Below, piece after piece: positions 1 through 8,929 of a stretch of 64,000 nt of DNA. Position 1 is the first letter of the stretch; each line of letters starts with the position of its first letter. The notes beneath the pieces were generated by a model that was not told the origin of the DNA, did not search any database, and saw only the letters and a list, made by a program, of their open reading frames with translations. Location of the stretch: contig NZ_JAUJZH010000019.1 of assembly GCF_030486595.1 (NCBI RefSeq), positions 91,261-155,260 on the forward strand. Reading direction: 5' to 3'. This stretch comes from Variovorax ginsengisoli (lineage in GTDB: Bacteria; Pseudomonadota; Gammaproteobacteria; Burkholderiales; Burkholderiaceae_C). The position numbers were made by a program, and so were the translations under genes.

Positions 1-1217
1 TCTTGCACGTGCTCTACGCCGGCGAGGACAAGACGCTGCGCGGTGTGGCCAACTTCCTGTCCGATCCGGCATGCCCATTCGAGATGACGCTGCACCGGAT
101 GATGACCACCGGGCATCTGGGTGAAGAGGTCCATCCCGTCGTCGCCTCGGCTGCACGTGAAGTGCTGAACAAGAGCGACAACGAGCGCTCGGGGGTGCTA
201 TCCACCGCGATGAGTTTTCTGGGCCTGTACCGTGACCCCACGGTCGCCGAAGTCACCTCGCGCTGCGACTGGCGGATCGCCGACCTCATCTCGGCTGCCC
301 ATCCGGTCTCGCTCTACCTGGTCGTGCCGCCCTCGGACATCAGCCGCACCAAGCCGCTGATTCGCTTGATCCTCAACCAGGTCGGCCGGCGATTGACGGA
401 GTCGCTGGACGGCTCAGACGGCATTGCACGCAAGCACAAGCTGCTGCTGATGCTGGACGAGTTCCCTGCGCTTGGGCGGCTGGACTTCTTCGAATCCGCA
501 CTGGCTTTCATGGCGGGCTACGGCCTGCGTGCCTTCCTGATCGCGCAGTCGCTCAACCAGATCGACAAGGCCTACGGCCAGAACCACTCCATCCTGGACA
601 ACTGCCACGTGCGCATCGCGTTCGCGACGAACGATGAGCGCACGGCCAAGCGTATCTCCGAGGCGCTTGGCACAGCGACCGAGCTGCGCGCCCAGCGCAA
701 CTACGCCGGGCACCGGCTCGCGCCATGGCTCGGCCACCTCATGGTGTCGCGCCAGGAGACGGCCCGTCCTCTGCTCACGCCTGGCGAGGTGATGCAGTTG
801 CCGCAGGACGACGCGGTCGTGATGGTCTCCGGCCATCCGCCGATCAAGGCGAAGAAGCTGCGGTACTACCAGGACCGGAACTTCACCACGCGCGTCCTGC
901 CCGCGCCCGTGCTGGTTGCCGGCGCGTACGCGGACCGTCCCGCGACGCGCCCTGACGACTGGAGCGGATTGCCACCGCTGGCTGCACTGTCGACTTCTTC
1001 TGGCGGCGATGCGGGCGGTCTTGCCGACGAGGGTGGCCACCAGCTCAAACCCGAACTGGATTTCACCGCCGATGCGCCCTTGGTGCCTGACGGCGAGGGC
1101 CTGCTGGTGCTTGATGACGAAGACGACGTGCCGCTGCGGCCGCAAGACGTGGACCGGCAGTTGATGCGCACCGCGCGTTTGGTCGCACTGGACCCTGATG
1201 ACGGGATCGCGCTATGA
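1..1217 (+). CDS. traG: Conjugal transfer coupling protein TraG (VirD4 family), 5' truncated by window
   Basis: Type IV coupling protein: a cytoplasmic-membrane ATPase that brings the relaxosome to the mating channel. Only the last 404 or so residues are inside the window; the reading frame is open to the left edge. A Walker B segment KLLLMLDEFPALG is at about visible residues 146-158, followed by the FLIAQSLNQIDKAYG stretch typical of TraG/VirD4 all-alpha-domain neighbours and the YAGHRLAPWLGHLMVSRQ segment seen in Tn4371-type TraG. The tail (from about residue 315) is low-complexity and acidic. The stop overlaps the next gene by 4 bp. Gene order downstream (copG-trbBCDEJ..LFGI) supports the ICE assignment. 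Confidence 0.93.
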   Translation, partial: LHVLYAGEDKTLRGVANFLSDPACPFEMTLHRMMTTGHLGEEVHPVVASAAREVLNKSDNERSGVLSTAMSFLGLYRDPTVAEVTSRCDWRIADLISAAHPVSLYLVVPPSDISRTKPLIRLILNQVGRRLTESLDGSDGIARKHKLLLMLDEFPALGRLDFFESALAFMAGYGLRAFLIAQSLNQIDKAYGQNHSILDNCHVRIAFATNDERTAKRISEALGTATELRAQRNYAGHRLAPWLGHLMVSRQETARPLLTPGEVMQLPQDDAVVMVSGHPPIKAKKLRYYQDRNFTTRVLPAPVLVAGAYADRPATRPDDWSGLPPLAALSTSSGGDAGGLADEGGHQLKPELDFTADAPLVPDGEGLLVLDDEDDVPLRPQDVDRQLMRTARLVALDPDDGIAL

Positions 1218-1699
1218 CCCGCGCCCGGCTGAACATCTTCATCGAGCCGGAGCACGCGAAGCGTCTGGACCAGATCGCGGCGCACAAGGGCGTGTCGAAG
1301 TCCGCCGTGATCGCTGCGGCGCTGGCTTCGTTCCTCTCGCCCGATGGGGAGGACCAGCGTGAGGCCGCCATCGCCAAACGCCTGGACCAGCTTTCACGCC
1401 AGTTCGACCGCCTGGAGCGCGACCAGAACGTGCTGATCGAGACGGTGGCGCTCTACGTCCGCTACTTCTTGACGGTCTCGATCCCTGTTCCCGAGGGACA
1501 GCAGGAGGCCGCTCGCGCGCAGGGGCGCGCCCGCTACGTGCAGTTCATCGAACAGCTCGCGCGCCAGATCCAGCGCGGGCGCAGCCTGGTGCGCGAAGTC
1601 CATGAGGACATTGGACCCGCTGCAGCTGACCCGACGCAGGCGGATGCCCAGTCGGGGACCGATGCCGACGCCATGGAGGTTCCTCGTGAACCTGCCTGA
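1214..1699 (+). CDS. CopG/ribbon-helix-helix family protein in the conjugation operon
   Basis: 161 aa. The N-terminus (RLNIFIEPEHAKRLDQIAAH, then KGVSKSAVIAAALASFL) fits a ribbon-helix-helix DNA-binding fold: a beta strand followed by two helices with the SKSAVI turn. The C-terminal half is charged and probably helical (QLSRQFDRLERDQNVLIETVA), possibly oligomerising. It overlaps traG by 4 bp (ATGA) and the proposed trbB start by 14 bp, so it is translated with the transfer operon. A CopG-like gene between traG and trbB is the usual arrangement in Tn4371-family elements as I remember them. Role as regulator of transfer is inferred. Confidence 0.85.
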   Translation: MTRARLNIFIEPEHAKRLDQIAAHKGVSKSAVIAAALASFLSPDGEDQREAAIAKRLDQLSRQFDRLERDQNVLIETVALYVRYFLTVSIPVPEGQQEAARAQGRARYVQFIEQLARQIQRGRSLVREVHEDIGPAAADPTQADAQSGTDADAMEVPREPA

Positions 1700-2702
1700 T
1701 CCGAACGGCATGGACGCCTCGTTGGAGCGGCGCATCCGCATGCTGCGCACAGCCATGGGGCCGGAGATTGCGGCCGCGTTGGAGGACCCCGAAGTCGTCG
1801 AAGTGCTGCTGAACCCGGACGGCTCGCTTTGGGTGGACCGGCTGGGCTCGGGCCGGGAGGCCACCGGCGCAGCGATTCCGCCCGCAGTGGCCGAACGGAT
1901 CATCCGGCTGGTGGCCGCGCACGTGCGGACCGAGGTGCATCCGGGCGCACCGATCCTGTCGGCCGAGCTGCCTGAGACTGGTGAACGCTTCCTTGGGGTG
2001 CTGCCGCCCGTCGTGCGCGCGCCGTCGTTTGCGATCCGCAAGCGGGCGCTGCACATCATGACGCTGGCCCATTACGTGGCCGATGGCGTGATGACCGAGG
2101 AGCAGGCGGCGTTCCTGCGCCGCGCGGTGCGCGAGCGCCTGAACGTCGTCATCGCGGGCGGCACCAGCACCGGCAAGACCACGCTGGCCAATGCCTTGCT
2201 CGACGAGATCGCAGAGACGCGCGACCGTGTGCTGATCCTCGAAGACACGGTGGAGCTCCAGTGCCGCAGCGACGACCATGTGTGCATGCGCACCGAGCCG
2301 GGCGTGAGCACCATGGCCGACCTGGTGCGTGCCACCTTGCGGCTGCGACCGGACCGCATTGTCGTCGGCGAGGTGCGCGGCTCCGAAGCACTGGACCTGC
2401 TCAAGGCCTGGGGCACTGGACACCCCGGCGGCATTGCCACCGTGCATGCCGGCTCGGCGCACGGCGCGCTCACGCGGCTGGAGCAACTGGTGCAGGAGGT
2501 CAGCGTGACCATCCCGCGCGCCCTGATTGCCGAGGCGGTCAACGTCATCGTCTTCATTGCCGGCCGTGGCCGCTCGCGCCGCGTGCGAGAGATCGCGCGC
2601 GTCGTCGGCCATGACAGCCACGGCTACCAGCTCGATACCGAGCTGTCTTTCTTCCCGTCGCTTCCTCCTTCCAACCCTTCTTCCACAGGAGATCCTTCAT
2701 GA
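1686..2702 (+). CDS. trbB: Conjugal transfer ATPase TrbB (VirB11 family)
   Basis: Hexameric cytoplasmic secretion ATPase energising pilus assembly and DNA transfer. About 338 aa from the GTG at 1686, chosen because GGAGG lies at 1675-1679, 6 bases upstream; an upstream in-frame ATG at 1602 would sit deep inside the copG-like gene and lacks this signal. Walker A GGTSTGKTT is at about residues 157-165; the VirB11 signature RPDRIVVGEVRGSEALDLL with Walker B follows at about 218-236; HPGGIATVHAGS is the His-box region. Length matches the family. It ends in a 4-bp overlap with trbC. Confidence 0.93.
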   Translation: MNLPDPNGMDASLERRIRMLRTAMGPEIAAALEDPEVVEVLLNPDGSLWVDRLGSGREATGAAIPPAVAERIIRLVAAHVRTEVHPGAPILSAELPETGERFLGVLPPVVRAPSFAIRKRALHIMTLAHYVADGVMTEEQAAFLRRAVRERLNVVIAGGTSTGKTTLANALLDEIAETRDRVLILEDTVELQCRSDDHVCMRTEPGVSTMADLVRATLRLRPDRIVVGEVRGSEALDLLKAWGTGHPGGIATVHAGSAHGALTRLEQLVQEVSVTIPRALIAEAVNVIVFIAGRGRSRRVREIARVVGHDSHGYQLDTELSFFPSLPPSNPSSTGDPS

Positions 2703-3031
2703 CGACTTCACGCGTTTCCGCAAAACCGCTTCTCTACGTTGCCGCCGCAGCGGCGCTGCTGCTCGCCGTGGCGCTGCCCGCGCATGCGGCCGGCTCGAAC
2801 ATGCCTTGGGAGGCACCGCTGCAATCGGTGCTCGAATCCATTCAGGGACCGGTGGCACGGATCATTGCAGTGATCGTCATCATTTCGACTGGCCTGGCCC
2901 TAGCCTTCGGCGACACCAGCGGCGGCTTCCGGAAATTGATCCAGATCGTGTTTGGTCTGTCGATCGCTTTCGCCGCGTCCAGTTTCTTCCTGACCTTCTT
3001 CAGCTTCACGGGCGGGGCGGTGCTGGCATGA
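2699..3031 (+). CDS. trbC: Conjugal transfer pilin TrbC (VirB2 family)
   Basis: 110 aa prepilin. A signal peptide is evident (hydrophobic LLLAVALPAHAAG, cleavage likely near residue 30), followed by two hydrophobic helices (about residues 50-72 and 82-108) separated by a short charged loop GDTSGGFRKL, the standard VirB2/TrbC pilin layout. In IncP systems the mature pilin is cyclised; this cannot be judged here. Starts within the trbB stop and its own stop overlaps trbD by 4 bp, indicating coupled translation. Confidence 0.9.
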   Translation: MTTSRVSAKPLLYVAAAAALLLAVALPAHAAGSNMPWEAPLQSVLESIQGPVARIIAVIVIISTGLALAFGDTSGGFRKLIQIVFGLSIAFAASSFFLTFFSFTGGAVLA

Positions 3032-3300
3032 ACTCCACCATCGGAAGTCTGGCCGGCTTCGAGGTGCCGCTGCACCGGTCTTTGACCGAGCCGATCCTGC
3101 TGGGTGGGGCACCGCGCACCGTGGCGATCGCCAACGGCACGCTGGCCGCCGCAGTCGGCTTGGGCCTGCAGCTCTGGCTTCCCGGCTTCGGGCTATGGGT
3201 CATCGGACATTCGCTCGCCGTCTGGGGAGCTCGCCTGGACCCGCAATTCATGCAGGTCTTCGCGCGACACATCAAGCACCGGCAGTTGCTGGACGTGTGA
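3028..3300 (+). CDS. trbD: Conjugal transfer protein TrbD (VirB3 family)
   Basis: 90 aa inner-membrane component of the mating channel. The sequence FEVPLHRSLTEPILLGGAPR is the typical N-terminal amphipathic part of TrbD/VirB3, followed by a hydrophobic double segment (about residues 35-66) and a C-terminal ARHIKHRQ. Start ATG at 3028 overlaps the trbC stop (ATGA), which is why longer in-frame extensions upstream are rejected. It sits 7 bp before trbE, as in other IncP-type clusters where VirB3 and VirB4 are neighbours or fused. Confidence 0.9.
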   Translation: MNSTIGSLAGFEVPLHRSLTEPILLGGAPRTVAIANGTLAAAVGLGLQLWLPGFGLWVIGHSLAVWGARLDPQFMQVFARHIKHRQLLDV

Positions 3301-3307
3301 GGTCACG

Positions 3308-5746
3308 ATGTTGAATCTCACCGAATACCGCAAGCGCCCCGCGTTGCTGGCCGACTGGTTACCGTGGGCCGGAATGGTGGCGCCCGGCGTCGTGCTCAAC
3401 AAGGATGGCTCGTTCCAGCGCACGGCACGGTTCCGGGGGCCGGACCTGGACAGCGCGACACAAGGAGAGTTGGTCGCCACGTCGGCGCGGCTCAACAACG
3501 CGCTACGGCGTCTCGGCTCCGGTTGGGCCTTGTTCGTCGACGCCGTGCGACGCGAAGCGGCTGACTATCCCGATTCGAGCTTTCCCGAGCCGCTCTCGTG
3601 GCTGGTTGACGAAGAACGCCGTGCCGCTTTCGAGGAGGACGCCAGCCACTTCGAAAGCAGCTACCACGTGACGCTGCTGTACCTGCCGCCTGAGGAGTCG
3701 ACGGCCCGCGCGGCCCGGATGCTCTATGAGAACCACCGGTCCGAAGGCGTGGATTGGCGTGAGCGGCTCGAAGCCTTCGTGTCCGAGACCGAACGCCTCT
3801 TCGGTCTGCTCGACGGCGTGATGCCGGAGATCTCATGGCTCGACGACGCGCAGACCTTGACCTACCTGCATGGCTGCGTGTCCACGCGCCGGCATGCGGT
3901 GGCCGTGCCCGAGGTAGCCATGCATCTGGACGCGCTGCTGGCCGACGAACCGTTAGTGGGCGGTCTGGCGCCGATGCTCGGAAATCAGCACCTGCGGGCG
4001 CTGTCGATTCGCGGGTTTCCGACCTCCACTTGGCCGGGCCTGCTCGACGATCTGAACCGCTTAGGCTTCGCCTACCGCTGGAGCACGCGATTCCTGTGCC
4101 TGGACAAGGCTGAGTCGGAGAAGGAACTGAGCCGCCTGCGCCGCCAGTGGTTCGCCAAGCGCAAGAATATCGTTGCGCTGCTGCGCGAAACCATCTTCCA
4201 GCAGGAGAGTCCGCTGGTGGATTCCGATGCCTCGAACAAGGCAACGGACGCCGACGCGGCACTGCAGGAGCTGGGCGGCGACCAGGTGGCCTTCGGCTAC
4301 GTCACGGCCACGGTGACCGTACTCGACGCCGACGCCACTGCGGCCGACGAAAAGCTGCGTGCCGTCGAACGGGCCATCCAGGGTCGCGGCTTCGTCACCA
4401 TACCCGAGACATTGAACGCGGTCGATGCTTGGCTGTCATCGGTGCCGGGCCACGCCTACGCGAACGTGCGCCAACCCATTGTTTCGACGTTGAACTTGGC
4501 GCACATGATGCCGGTGTCGGCCGTGTGGGCCGGGCCGGAGCGCAATGCGCACCTTGATGGCCCGCCGCTGATCGTCACCCGCACCGATGGAGCGACGCCG
4601 TTCCGTCTGGTCACGCACATCGGCGACGTTGGCCATACACTGATCGTGGGACCGACCGGCATGGGCAAGTCGGTTCTGCTCGCGACGCTGGCGATGCAGT
4701 TCCGTCGCTACCCGGGCTCGCGCATCTTCGCCTTCGACATGGGCCGCTCCATGCGAGCCACCATTCTCGGGCTCGGCGGCGAACACTACGACCTCGGCAC
4801 CGAGGGCGCCATTGCGTTCCAGCCACTCGCCCGCATCGACCAGCACGGCTACCGCACCTGGGCGGCCGAGTGGATCGAGGGGCGCTTGATTCAAGAAGGC
4901 GTCACCGTCGGCCCGCCCGAGAAGGACGCCGTCTGGTCGGCGCTCAACAGTCTGGCCAGCGCTCCGTTCGAGCAGCGAACCATGACCGGGCTGTCGGTGC
5001 TGCTGCAGTCCAACGCCCTGCGTCAGGCCCTGCAGCCCTACGTTCTGGGTGGCGCGCACGGCAAGCTGCTCGATGCCGAAAGGGACCGGCTCGGTACTGC
5101 ATCTGTGCAGGGCTTCGAGATGGAAGAGCTGATGCACAGCAAGGCGGCAGTGCTGGCGGTGCTCGGCTACCTGTTTGCCCGCTTCGACGAGCGCTTCGAT
5201 GGCGCGCCTACGTTGCTGATTCTGGATGAGGCCTGGCTGTTCCTCGATGACACGGTGTTCGCATCGCGCATCCGTCAGTGGCTCAAGACGCTACGCAAGA
5301 AGAACGTCTCGGTGATCTTCGCCACGCAGTCGCTGGCGGACATCAAGGATTCGACGATTGCGCCGGCCATCGTGGAGAGCTGCGCAAGCCGCATTTTCCT
5401 GCCGAACCCGCAGGCGACCGAGCCGCAGATTCGGGTGATCTACGAGGGTTTCGGACTCAACGGGCGGCAGATGGAAATCGTCGCGACTGCGCAACCCAAA
5501 CGCGACTACTACTACCAGTCGCGGCTGGGCAACCGGGTTTTCGACCTCGGACTGGGGTCGGTGGCGCTGGCGTTTGCCGGAGCGTCCACACCCGAAGACC
5601 AACGGGCCATCGACGCCGTGTCCGCAGCCGCCACTTCCTCGGGCTTCGCAGCAGCTTGGCTGCGCCACCGCGACCTCGATTGGGCCGCTGACCTCATCCC
5701 ATCGTTTCCATTCATTCCTTCGTCACTTCAGGAGAACTCACCATGA
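3308..5746 (+). CDS. trbE: Conjugal transfer ATPase TrbE (VirB4 family)
   Basis: 812 aa, the large ATPase at the base of the type IV channel. Start ATG at 3308 (MLNLTEYRKRPALLADWLPW) matches the family's conserved N-terminus and follows trbD by 7 bp. The N-terminal half is the CagE/TrbE/VirB domain; Walker A GPTGMGKSVLLATLA is at about residues 447-461, Walker B TLLILDEAWLFLDD at about 634-647, followed by the KNVSVIFATQSLADI motif and the YYQSRLGNRVFDLGLG C-terminal segment. All catalytic motifs are intact. Overlaps trbJ by 4 bp. Confidence 0.95.
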   Translation: MLNLTEYRKRPALLADWLPWAGMVAPGVVLNKDGSFQRTARFRGPDLDSATQGELVATSARLNNALRRLGSGWALFVDAVRREAADYPDSSFPEPLSWLVDEERRAAFEEDASHFESSYHVTLLYLPPEESTARAARMLYENHRSEGVDWRERLEAFVSETERLFGLLDGVMPEISWLDDAQTLTYLHGCVSTRRHAVAVPEVAMHLDALLADEPLVGGLAPMLGNQHLRALSIRGFPTSTWPGLLDDLNRLGFAYRWSTRFLCLDKAESEKELSRLRRQWFAKRKNIVALLRETIFQQESPLVDSDASNKATDADAALQELGGDQVAFGYVTATVTVLDADATAADEKLRAVERAIQGRGFVTIPETLNAVDAWLSSVPGHAYANVRQPIVSTLNLAHMMPVSAVWAGPERNAHLDGPPLIVTRTDGATPFRLVTHIGDVGHTLIVGPTGMGKSVLLATLAMQFRRYPGSRIFAFDMGRSMRATILGLGGEHYDLGTEGAIAFQPLARIDQHGYRTWAAEWIEGRLIQEGVTVGPPEKDAVWSALNSLASAPFEQRTMTGLSVLLQSNALRQALQPYVLGGAHGKLLDAERDRLGTASVQGFEMEELMHSKAAVLAVLGYLFARFDERFDGAPTLLILDEAWLFLDDTVFASRIRQWLKTLRKKNVSVIFATQSLADIKDSTIAPAIVESCASRIFLPNPQATEPQIRVIYEGFGLNGRQMEIVATAQPKRDYYYQSRLGNRVFDLGLGSVALAFAGASTPEDQRAIDAVSAAATSSGFAAAWLRHRDLDWAADLIPSFPFIPSSLQENSP

Positions 5747-6471
5747 AGAAGCAGCTTCTCGCCGCCGCTGCGGCGTCGCTGATCGCCATTGCTCCCGCCG
5801 CGCATGCGCAGTGGGTCGTGATCGATCCCACCAATCTGGCGCAGAACATCATGACGGCCGCCAACACGCTTGAGCAGATCAACAACCAGATCAAACAGTT
5901 GCAGAACCAGGCGCAATCGCTGATGAATCAGGCACGCAATCTGACCAGCCTGGATTTCAGCGCGCTCAATGAGCTGCGCGCAGCCCTATCGGCGACGAAC
6001 CAGTTGATCCAGCAGGGCCAGGGCCTGGCCTTCAACGTTGCGCAGATGGAGACGGATTTCCGTCGGCTGTACCCCGAGTCTTATTCGGCGGCGATCTCGG
6101 GCACGCAGATGGCGACCGACGCGCGCACGCGCTGGACCAACTCCCTCGAAGCGCTGCGCACCGCGGCCAAGGTGCAGTCCCAGGCAGTGCAGAACTTCAC
6201 GTCCGACGAGCGGACCCTGACCGACCTGGTGAACCGCAGCCAGTCGGCCGCCGGGGCCCTGCAGGCAATGCAAGCGACGAACCAGTTGCTGGCCCTGCAA
6301 TCGCGCCAGGCGATGCAGGCGCAGCAGCTCCAGATCACGCAGGATCGTGCGACGGCGCTGGAGCAGGCGCGGCAGGTCGCGGTGCAGGAGCGCGCACGCG
6401 AGGTGCGCCGGCGTTTCCAGGGCGACGGCACGACGTACACGCCCTACACGGTCAACTTCTACAGCAACTGA
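5743..6471 (+). CDS. trbJ: Conjugal transfer protein TrbJ (VirB5-like)
   Basis: 242 aa secreted/periplasmic pilus-tip or adhesion component. A signal peptide occupies residues 1-22 (LLAAAAASLIAIAPAAHAQ). The mature part is strongly helical and glutamine/asparagine rich, with ANTLEQINNQIKQLQNQAQS at about 35-54 and a coiled-coil-prone C-terminal half (QAMQAQQLQITQDRATALEQ). These are standard TrbJ features. Coupled to trbE by a 4-bp overlap and followed 9 bp later by a small lipoprotein gene, the position where entry-exclusion genes sit in IncP-like operons. Confidence 0.9.
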   Translation: MKKQLLAAAAASLIAIAPAAHAQWVVIDPTNLAQNIMTAANTLEQINNQIKQLQNQAQSLMNQARNLTSLDFSALNELRAALSATNQLIQQGQGLAFNVAQMETDFRRLYPESYSAAISGTQMATDARTRWTNSLEALRTAAKVQSQAVQNFTSDERTLTDLVNRSQSAAGALQAMQATNQLLALQSRQAMQAQQLQITQDRATALEQARQVAVQERAREVRRRFQGDGTTYTPYTVNFYSN

Positions 6472-6480
6472 GGGGCGGCC

Positions 6481-6819
6481 ATGAGACAGCTTCTGATCAT
6501 GATCCTGGCCGCTGTCGCAGCGGTGTTGGTTGCTGCCTGCAGCAAGCCCGCGCCCATCGAGTCCGTCGAGTCGCTGATGGCCAATCCCGAGCGCCTGAAG
6601 GAACTGCGCGCGCAATGCAAGGTTGACCACGCCAAGGTCGGCGATGCCCAGTGCAACGCGGTGGCAGAGGCAACGCGCCAGCGGTTCTTTGGCAGCGACG
6701 GGCCGAAGTACACGCCGCCCTCTTCGACCACATCCCCGCCGCCGGCAGCGTTCTCTCCGCCCGCGGCATCGGCGTCCGCAGCACCGTCTCCCGTGCCTCC
6801 ATCGGCGCCCAAGGACTGA
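6481..6819 (+). CDS. EexN/TrbK-like entry-exclusion lipoprotein
   Basis: 112 aa. Residues 1-19 form a lipoprotein signal ending in the lipobox VAAC with Cys20 as the lipidated residue. The conserved short core SVESLMANPERLKELRAQC then CKVDHAKVGDAQCNAV resembles the EexN family (small lipoproteins that stop a cell from receiving a second copy of its own element) and carries two further cysteines. The C-terminus is a proline/serine/alanine-rich tail. Position between trbJ and trbL is where TrbK is encoded in IncP plasmids. The exclusion role is inferred from family and place. Confidence 0.75.
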   Translation: MRQLLIMILAAVAAVLVAACSKPAPIESVESLMANPERLKELRAQCKVDHAKVGDAQCNAVAEATRQRFFGSDGPKYTPPSSTTSPPPAAFSPPAASASAAPSPVPPSAPKD

Positions 6820-6822
6820 CCG

Positions 6823-8193
6823 ATGAACGACCTGTCGGTCATCGACCGCTTCCTGGACGTCTTCTCGCGCTACATCGACTCGGGCTTCGGCCTGCTGGGC
6901 GGCGAGGTGGGGTTCCTGACAGCCACGCTGGTCGCGATAGACATGACGCTGGCAGGCCTCTTCTGGGCGATGAGCAACGCCAGCGGCGGCAGTGGCGACG
7001 ACGTGATCGGCAAGCTGATCAAGAAGGTGCTGTACGTCGGCGCCTTCGCCTTCATCCTGAATAACTTCAACAGCTTGTCGGGGATCGTGTTCCGGTCGTT
7101 CGCCGGACTGGGGCTGGTGGCGTCGGGCTCGTCGATGACCCAGGGCCAGTTGCTGCAGCCGGGCCGGCTGGCGCGCGTGGGCGTGGAGGCCGGCGCGCCG
7201 ATCATGAAGCAGATCAGCGACCTGACGGGCTTTCCGGAGGTGTTCGCGAACCTTGATGTCATCACCGTGCTGTTCCTGGCCTGGCTGGTGCTGATCGTGA
7301 GCTTCTTCGTGCTCGCGGTGCAGCTGTTCGTGACGCTGATCGAGTTCAAGCTGACCACGCTCGCAGGCTTCGTGCTCGTGCCGTTCGCGCTCTGGAACAA
7401 GACGGCGTTCCTGGCCGAACGGGTGCTGGGCAACGTGGTGTCTTCGGGCATCAAGGTGCTGGTGCTGGCCGTGATCGTGGGCATCGGCACAGGCCTGTTC
7501 GCCGAGTTCACAGTGCCGCCGGGCGCCGAGCCCTCCATCGACCATGCGCTGGTCATCATGCTGGCCGCGCTGGCGATGCTGGGTCTGGGGATCTTCGGGC
7601 CGGGCATTGCGACGGGTCTGGTGTCTGGCGCACCCCAGCTCGGAGCGGGTGCGGCGGCGGGGACGGCGCTGGGTGCCGCCGGCTTGGCCGTGGCCGGCGG
7701 TGCTGCTGTGGCAGGTGCGGGTTCTGCGGTGGCCGCTGGCGCTCGCATGGCGCCGGGTGCCGCGCGATCAGCCATCGGCGGCGGCGCAAGCGCCGCGCGC
7801 TCTGCAACGGCCGTGGCCAGCGGGGCGAAATCCGCCTACCAAGCCGGCGCTGCAGCATCGGGCGCCAGCGGCATGCGCGCGGCCGGTGCAGGCCTTGCCA
7901 ACGTCGCGCGCAGTGGTACCAGCGCCGTGGGCCAGCGCGTCGCGTCCGGCGCCAAAGCCGTCAAAGACGGGGTGGCGAGCTTCGTTGCCGATGCGGCTGC
8001 GCCTGCCGCTGCCAAGCCCGCGGCCGATGGGTCCGAAGCCCATGCGCCAACTGCTGAGCCCGCGTGGGCCAAGCAGATGCGCCGCAAACAGCAGATGACG
8101 CATGCGGCGACGACGGCTGCGCACACATTGCGTTCGGGCGATGCCGGAGGAAGTGGCGCCAGCCCGAGCCTGCATGACAGCTCGAATACCTGA
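6823..8193 (+). CDS. trbL: Conjugal transfer protein TrbL (VirB6 family)
   Basis: 456 aa polytopic inner-membrane channel protein. Hydrophobic segments are visible at about residues 20-48, 70-100, 142-180, 190-225 and 238-262 (for instance VITVLFLAWLVLIVSFFVLA). After about residue 270 the protein changes to an alanine/glycine-rich, mostly soluble tail (GAGAAAGTALGAAGLAVAGG), characteristic of TrbL. Begins 3 bp after the lipoprotein gene. The Ala/Gly-rich tail is encoded by very GC-rich DNA and should not be taken for a separate gene. Confidence 0.92.
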   Translation: MNDLSVIDRFLDVFSRYIDSGFGLLGGEVGFLTATLVAIDMTLAGLFWAMSNASGGSGDDVIGKLIKKVLYVGAFAFILNNFNSLSGIVFRSFAGLGLVASGSSMTQGQLLQPGRLARVGVEAGAPIMKQISDLTGFPEVFANLDVITVLFLAWLVLIVSFFVLAVQLFVTLIEFKLTTLAGFVLVPFALWNKTAFLAERVLGNVVSSGIKVLVLAVIVGIGTGLFAEFTVPPGAEPSIDHALVIMLAALAMLGLGIFGPGIATGLVSGAPQLGAGAAAGTALGAAGLAVAGGAAVAGAGSAVAAGARMAPGAARSAIGGGASAARSATAVASGAKSAYQAGAAASGASGMRAAGAGLANVARSGTSAVGQRVASGAKAVKDGVASFVADAAAPAAAKPAADGSEAHAPTAEPAWAKQMRRKQQMTHAATTAAHTLRSGDAGGSGASPSLHDSSNT

Positions 8194-8215
8194 CTCAAAT
8201 TCATAGGAGATCCAG

Positions 8216-8929
8216 ATGCGGTTCAAACGACCCCAGGTGCGGTACTCGGCGACGCCCGAACCCGTCACCCCCTACCAGGCCGCCGCGCAGGTCTGGGACC
8301 AGCGCATCGGCAGCGCGCGCGTTCAGGCGAAGAACTGGAGGCTGATGGCTTTCGGTTGCCTGTCCCTCGCGCTGCTGATGGCCGGCGGCCTCGTGTGGCG
8401 TTCGGCCCAGTCCATCGTGACGCCATTCGTCGTCGAGGTGGACAACGCCGGTCAGGTGCGTGCTGTGGGCGAGGCGGCCACGCCCTACAAGCCCAACGAC
8501 GCGCAGATCGCGCACCACTTGGCGCGCTTCGTCACCGACGTGCGTTCGCTGTCTATCGACCCGATCGTGGTGCGGCAGAACTGGCTCGAGGCCTACGAGT
8601 ACACGACGGACCGTGGAGCGGCCACCTTGAACGACTACGCGCGAGCGAACGATCCGTTCTCGCGCATTGGGCAAAGCTCGGTGGCCGTGGAGGTGACGAG
8701 CGTTGTGCGAGCCAGCGACACGTCTTTCCAGGTGCGCTGGATCGAGCGCAGCTTCGCGAACGGCTCGCCCTCTGGCATGGAGCGCTGGACGGCCGTGCTG
8801 GCCGTCGTGCTGCAGCCGCCGCGCACCGAGCAGCGGCTGCGCAAGAACCCACTGGGCATCTATGTCAACGGGCTGTCCTGGAGCCGTGAACTCGAATCCA
8901 CCGATGCAATGAAAGGAACAAAGCCGTGA
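8216..8929 (+). CDS. trbF: Conjugal transfer protein TrbF (VirB8 family)
   Basis: 237 aa bitopic inner-membrane protein that nucleates the channel. A single transmembrane segment (about residues 43-61, LMAFGCLSLALLMAGGLVW) follows a cytoplasmic N-terminus containing TPYQAAAQVWDQRIGSARVQ, the conserved TrbF entry. The periplasmic part has the VirB8-like VRSLSIDPIVVRQNW and FSRIGQSSVAVEV stretches. AGGAGAT at 8205-8211 is a good ribosome site. The stop overlaps trbG by 4 bp. Confidence 0.92.
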   Translation: MRFKRPQVRYSATPEPVTPYQAAAQVWDQRIGSARVQAKNWRLMAFGCLSLALLMAGGLVWRSAQSIVTPFVVEVDNAGQVRAVGEAATPYKPNDAQIAHHLARFVTDVRSLSIDPIVVRQNWLEAYEYTTDRGAATLNDYARANDPFSRIGQSSVAVEVTSVVRASDTSFQVRWIERSFANGSPSGMERWTAVLAVVLQPPRTEQRLRKNPLGIYVNGLSWSRELESTDAMKGTKP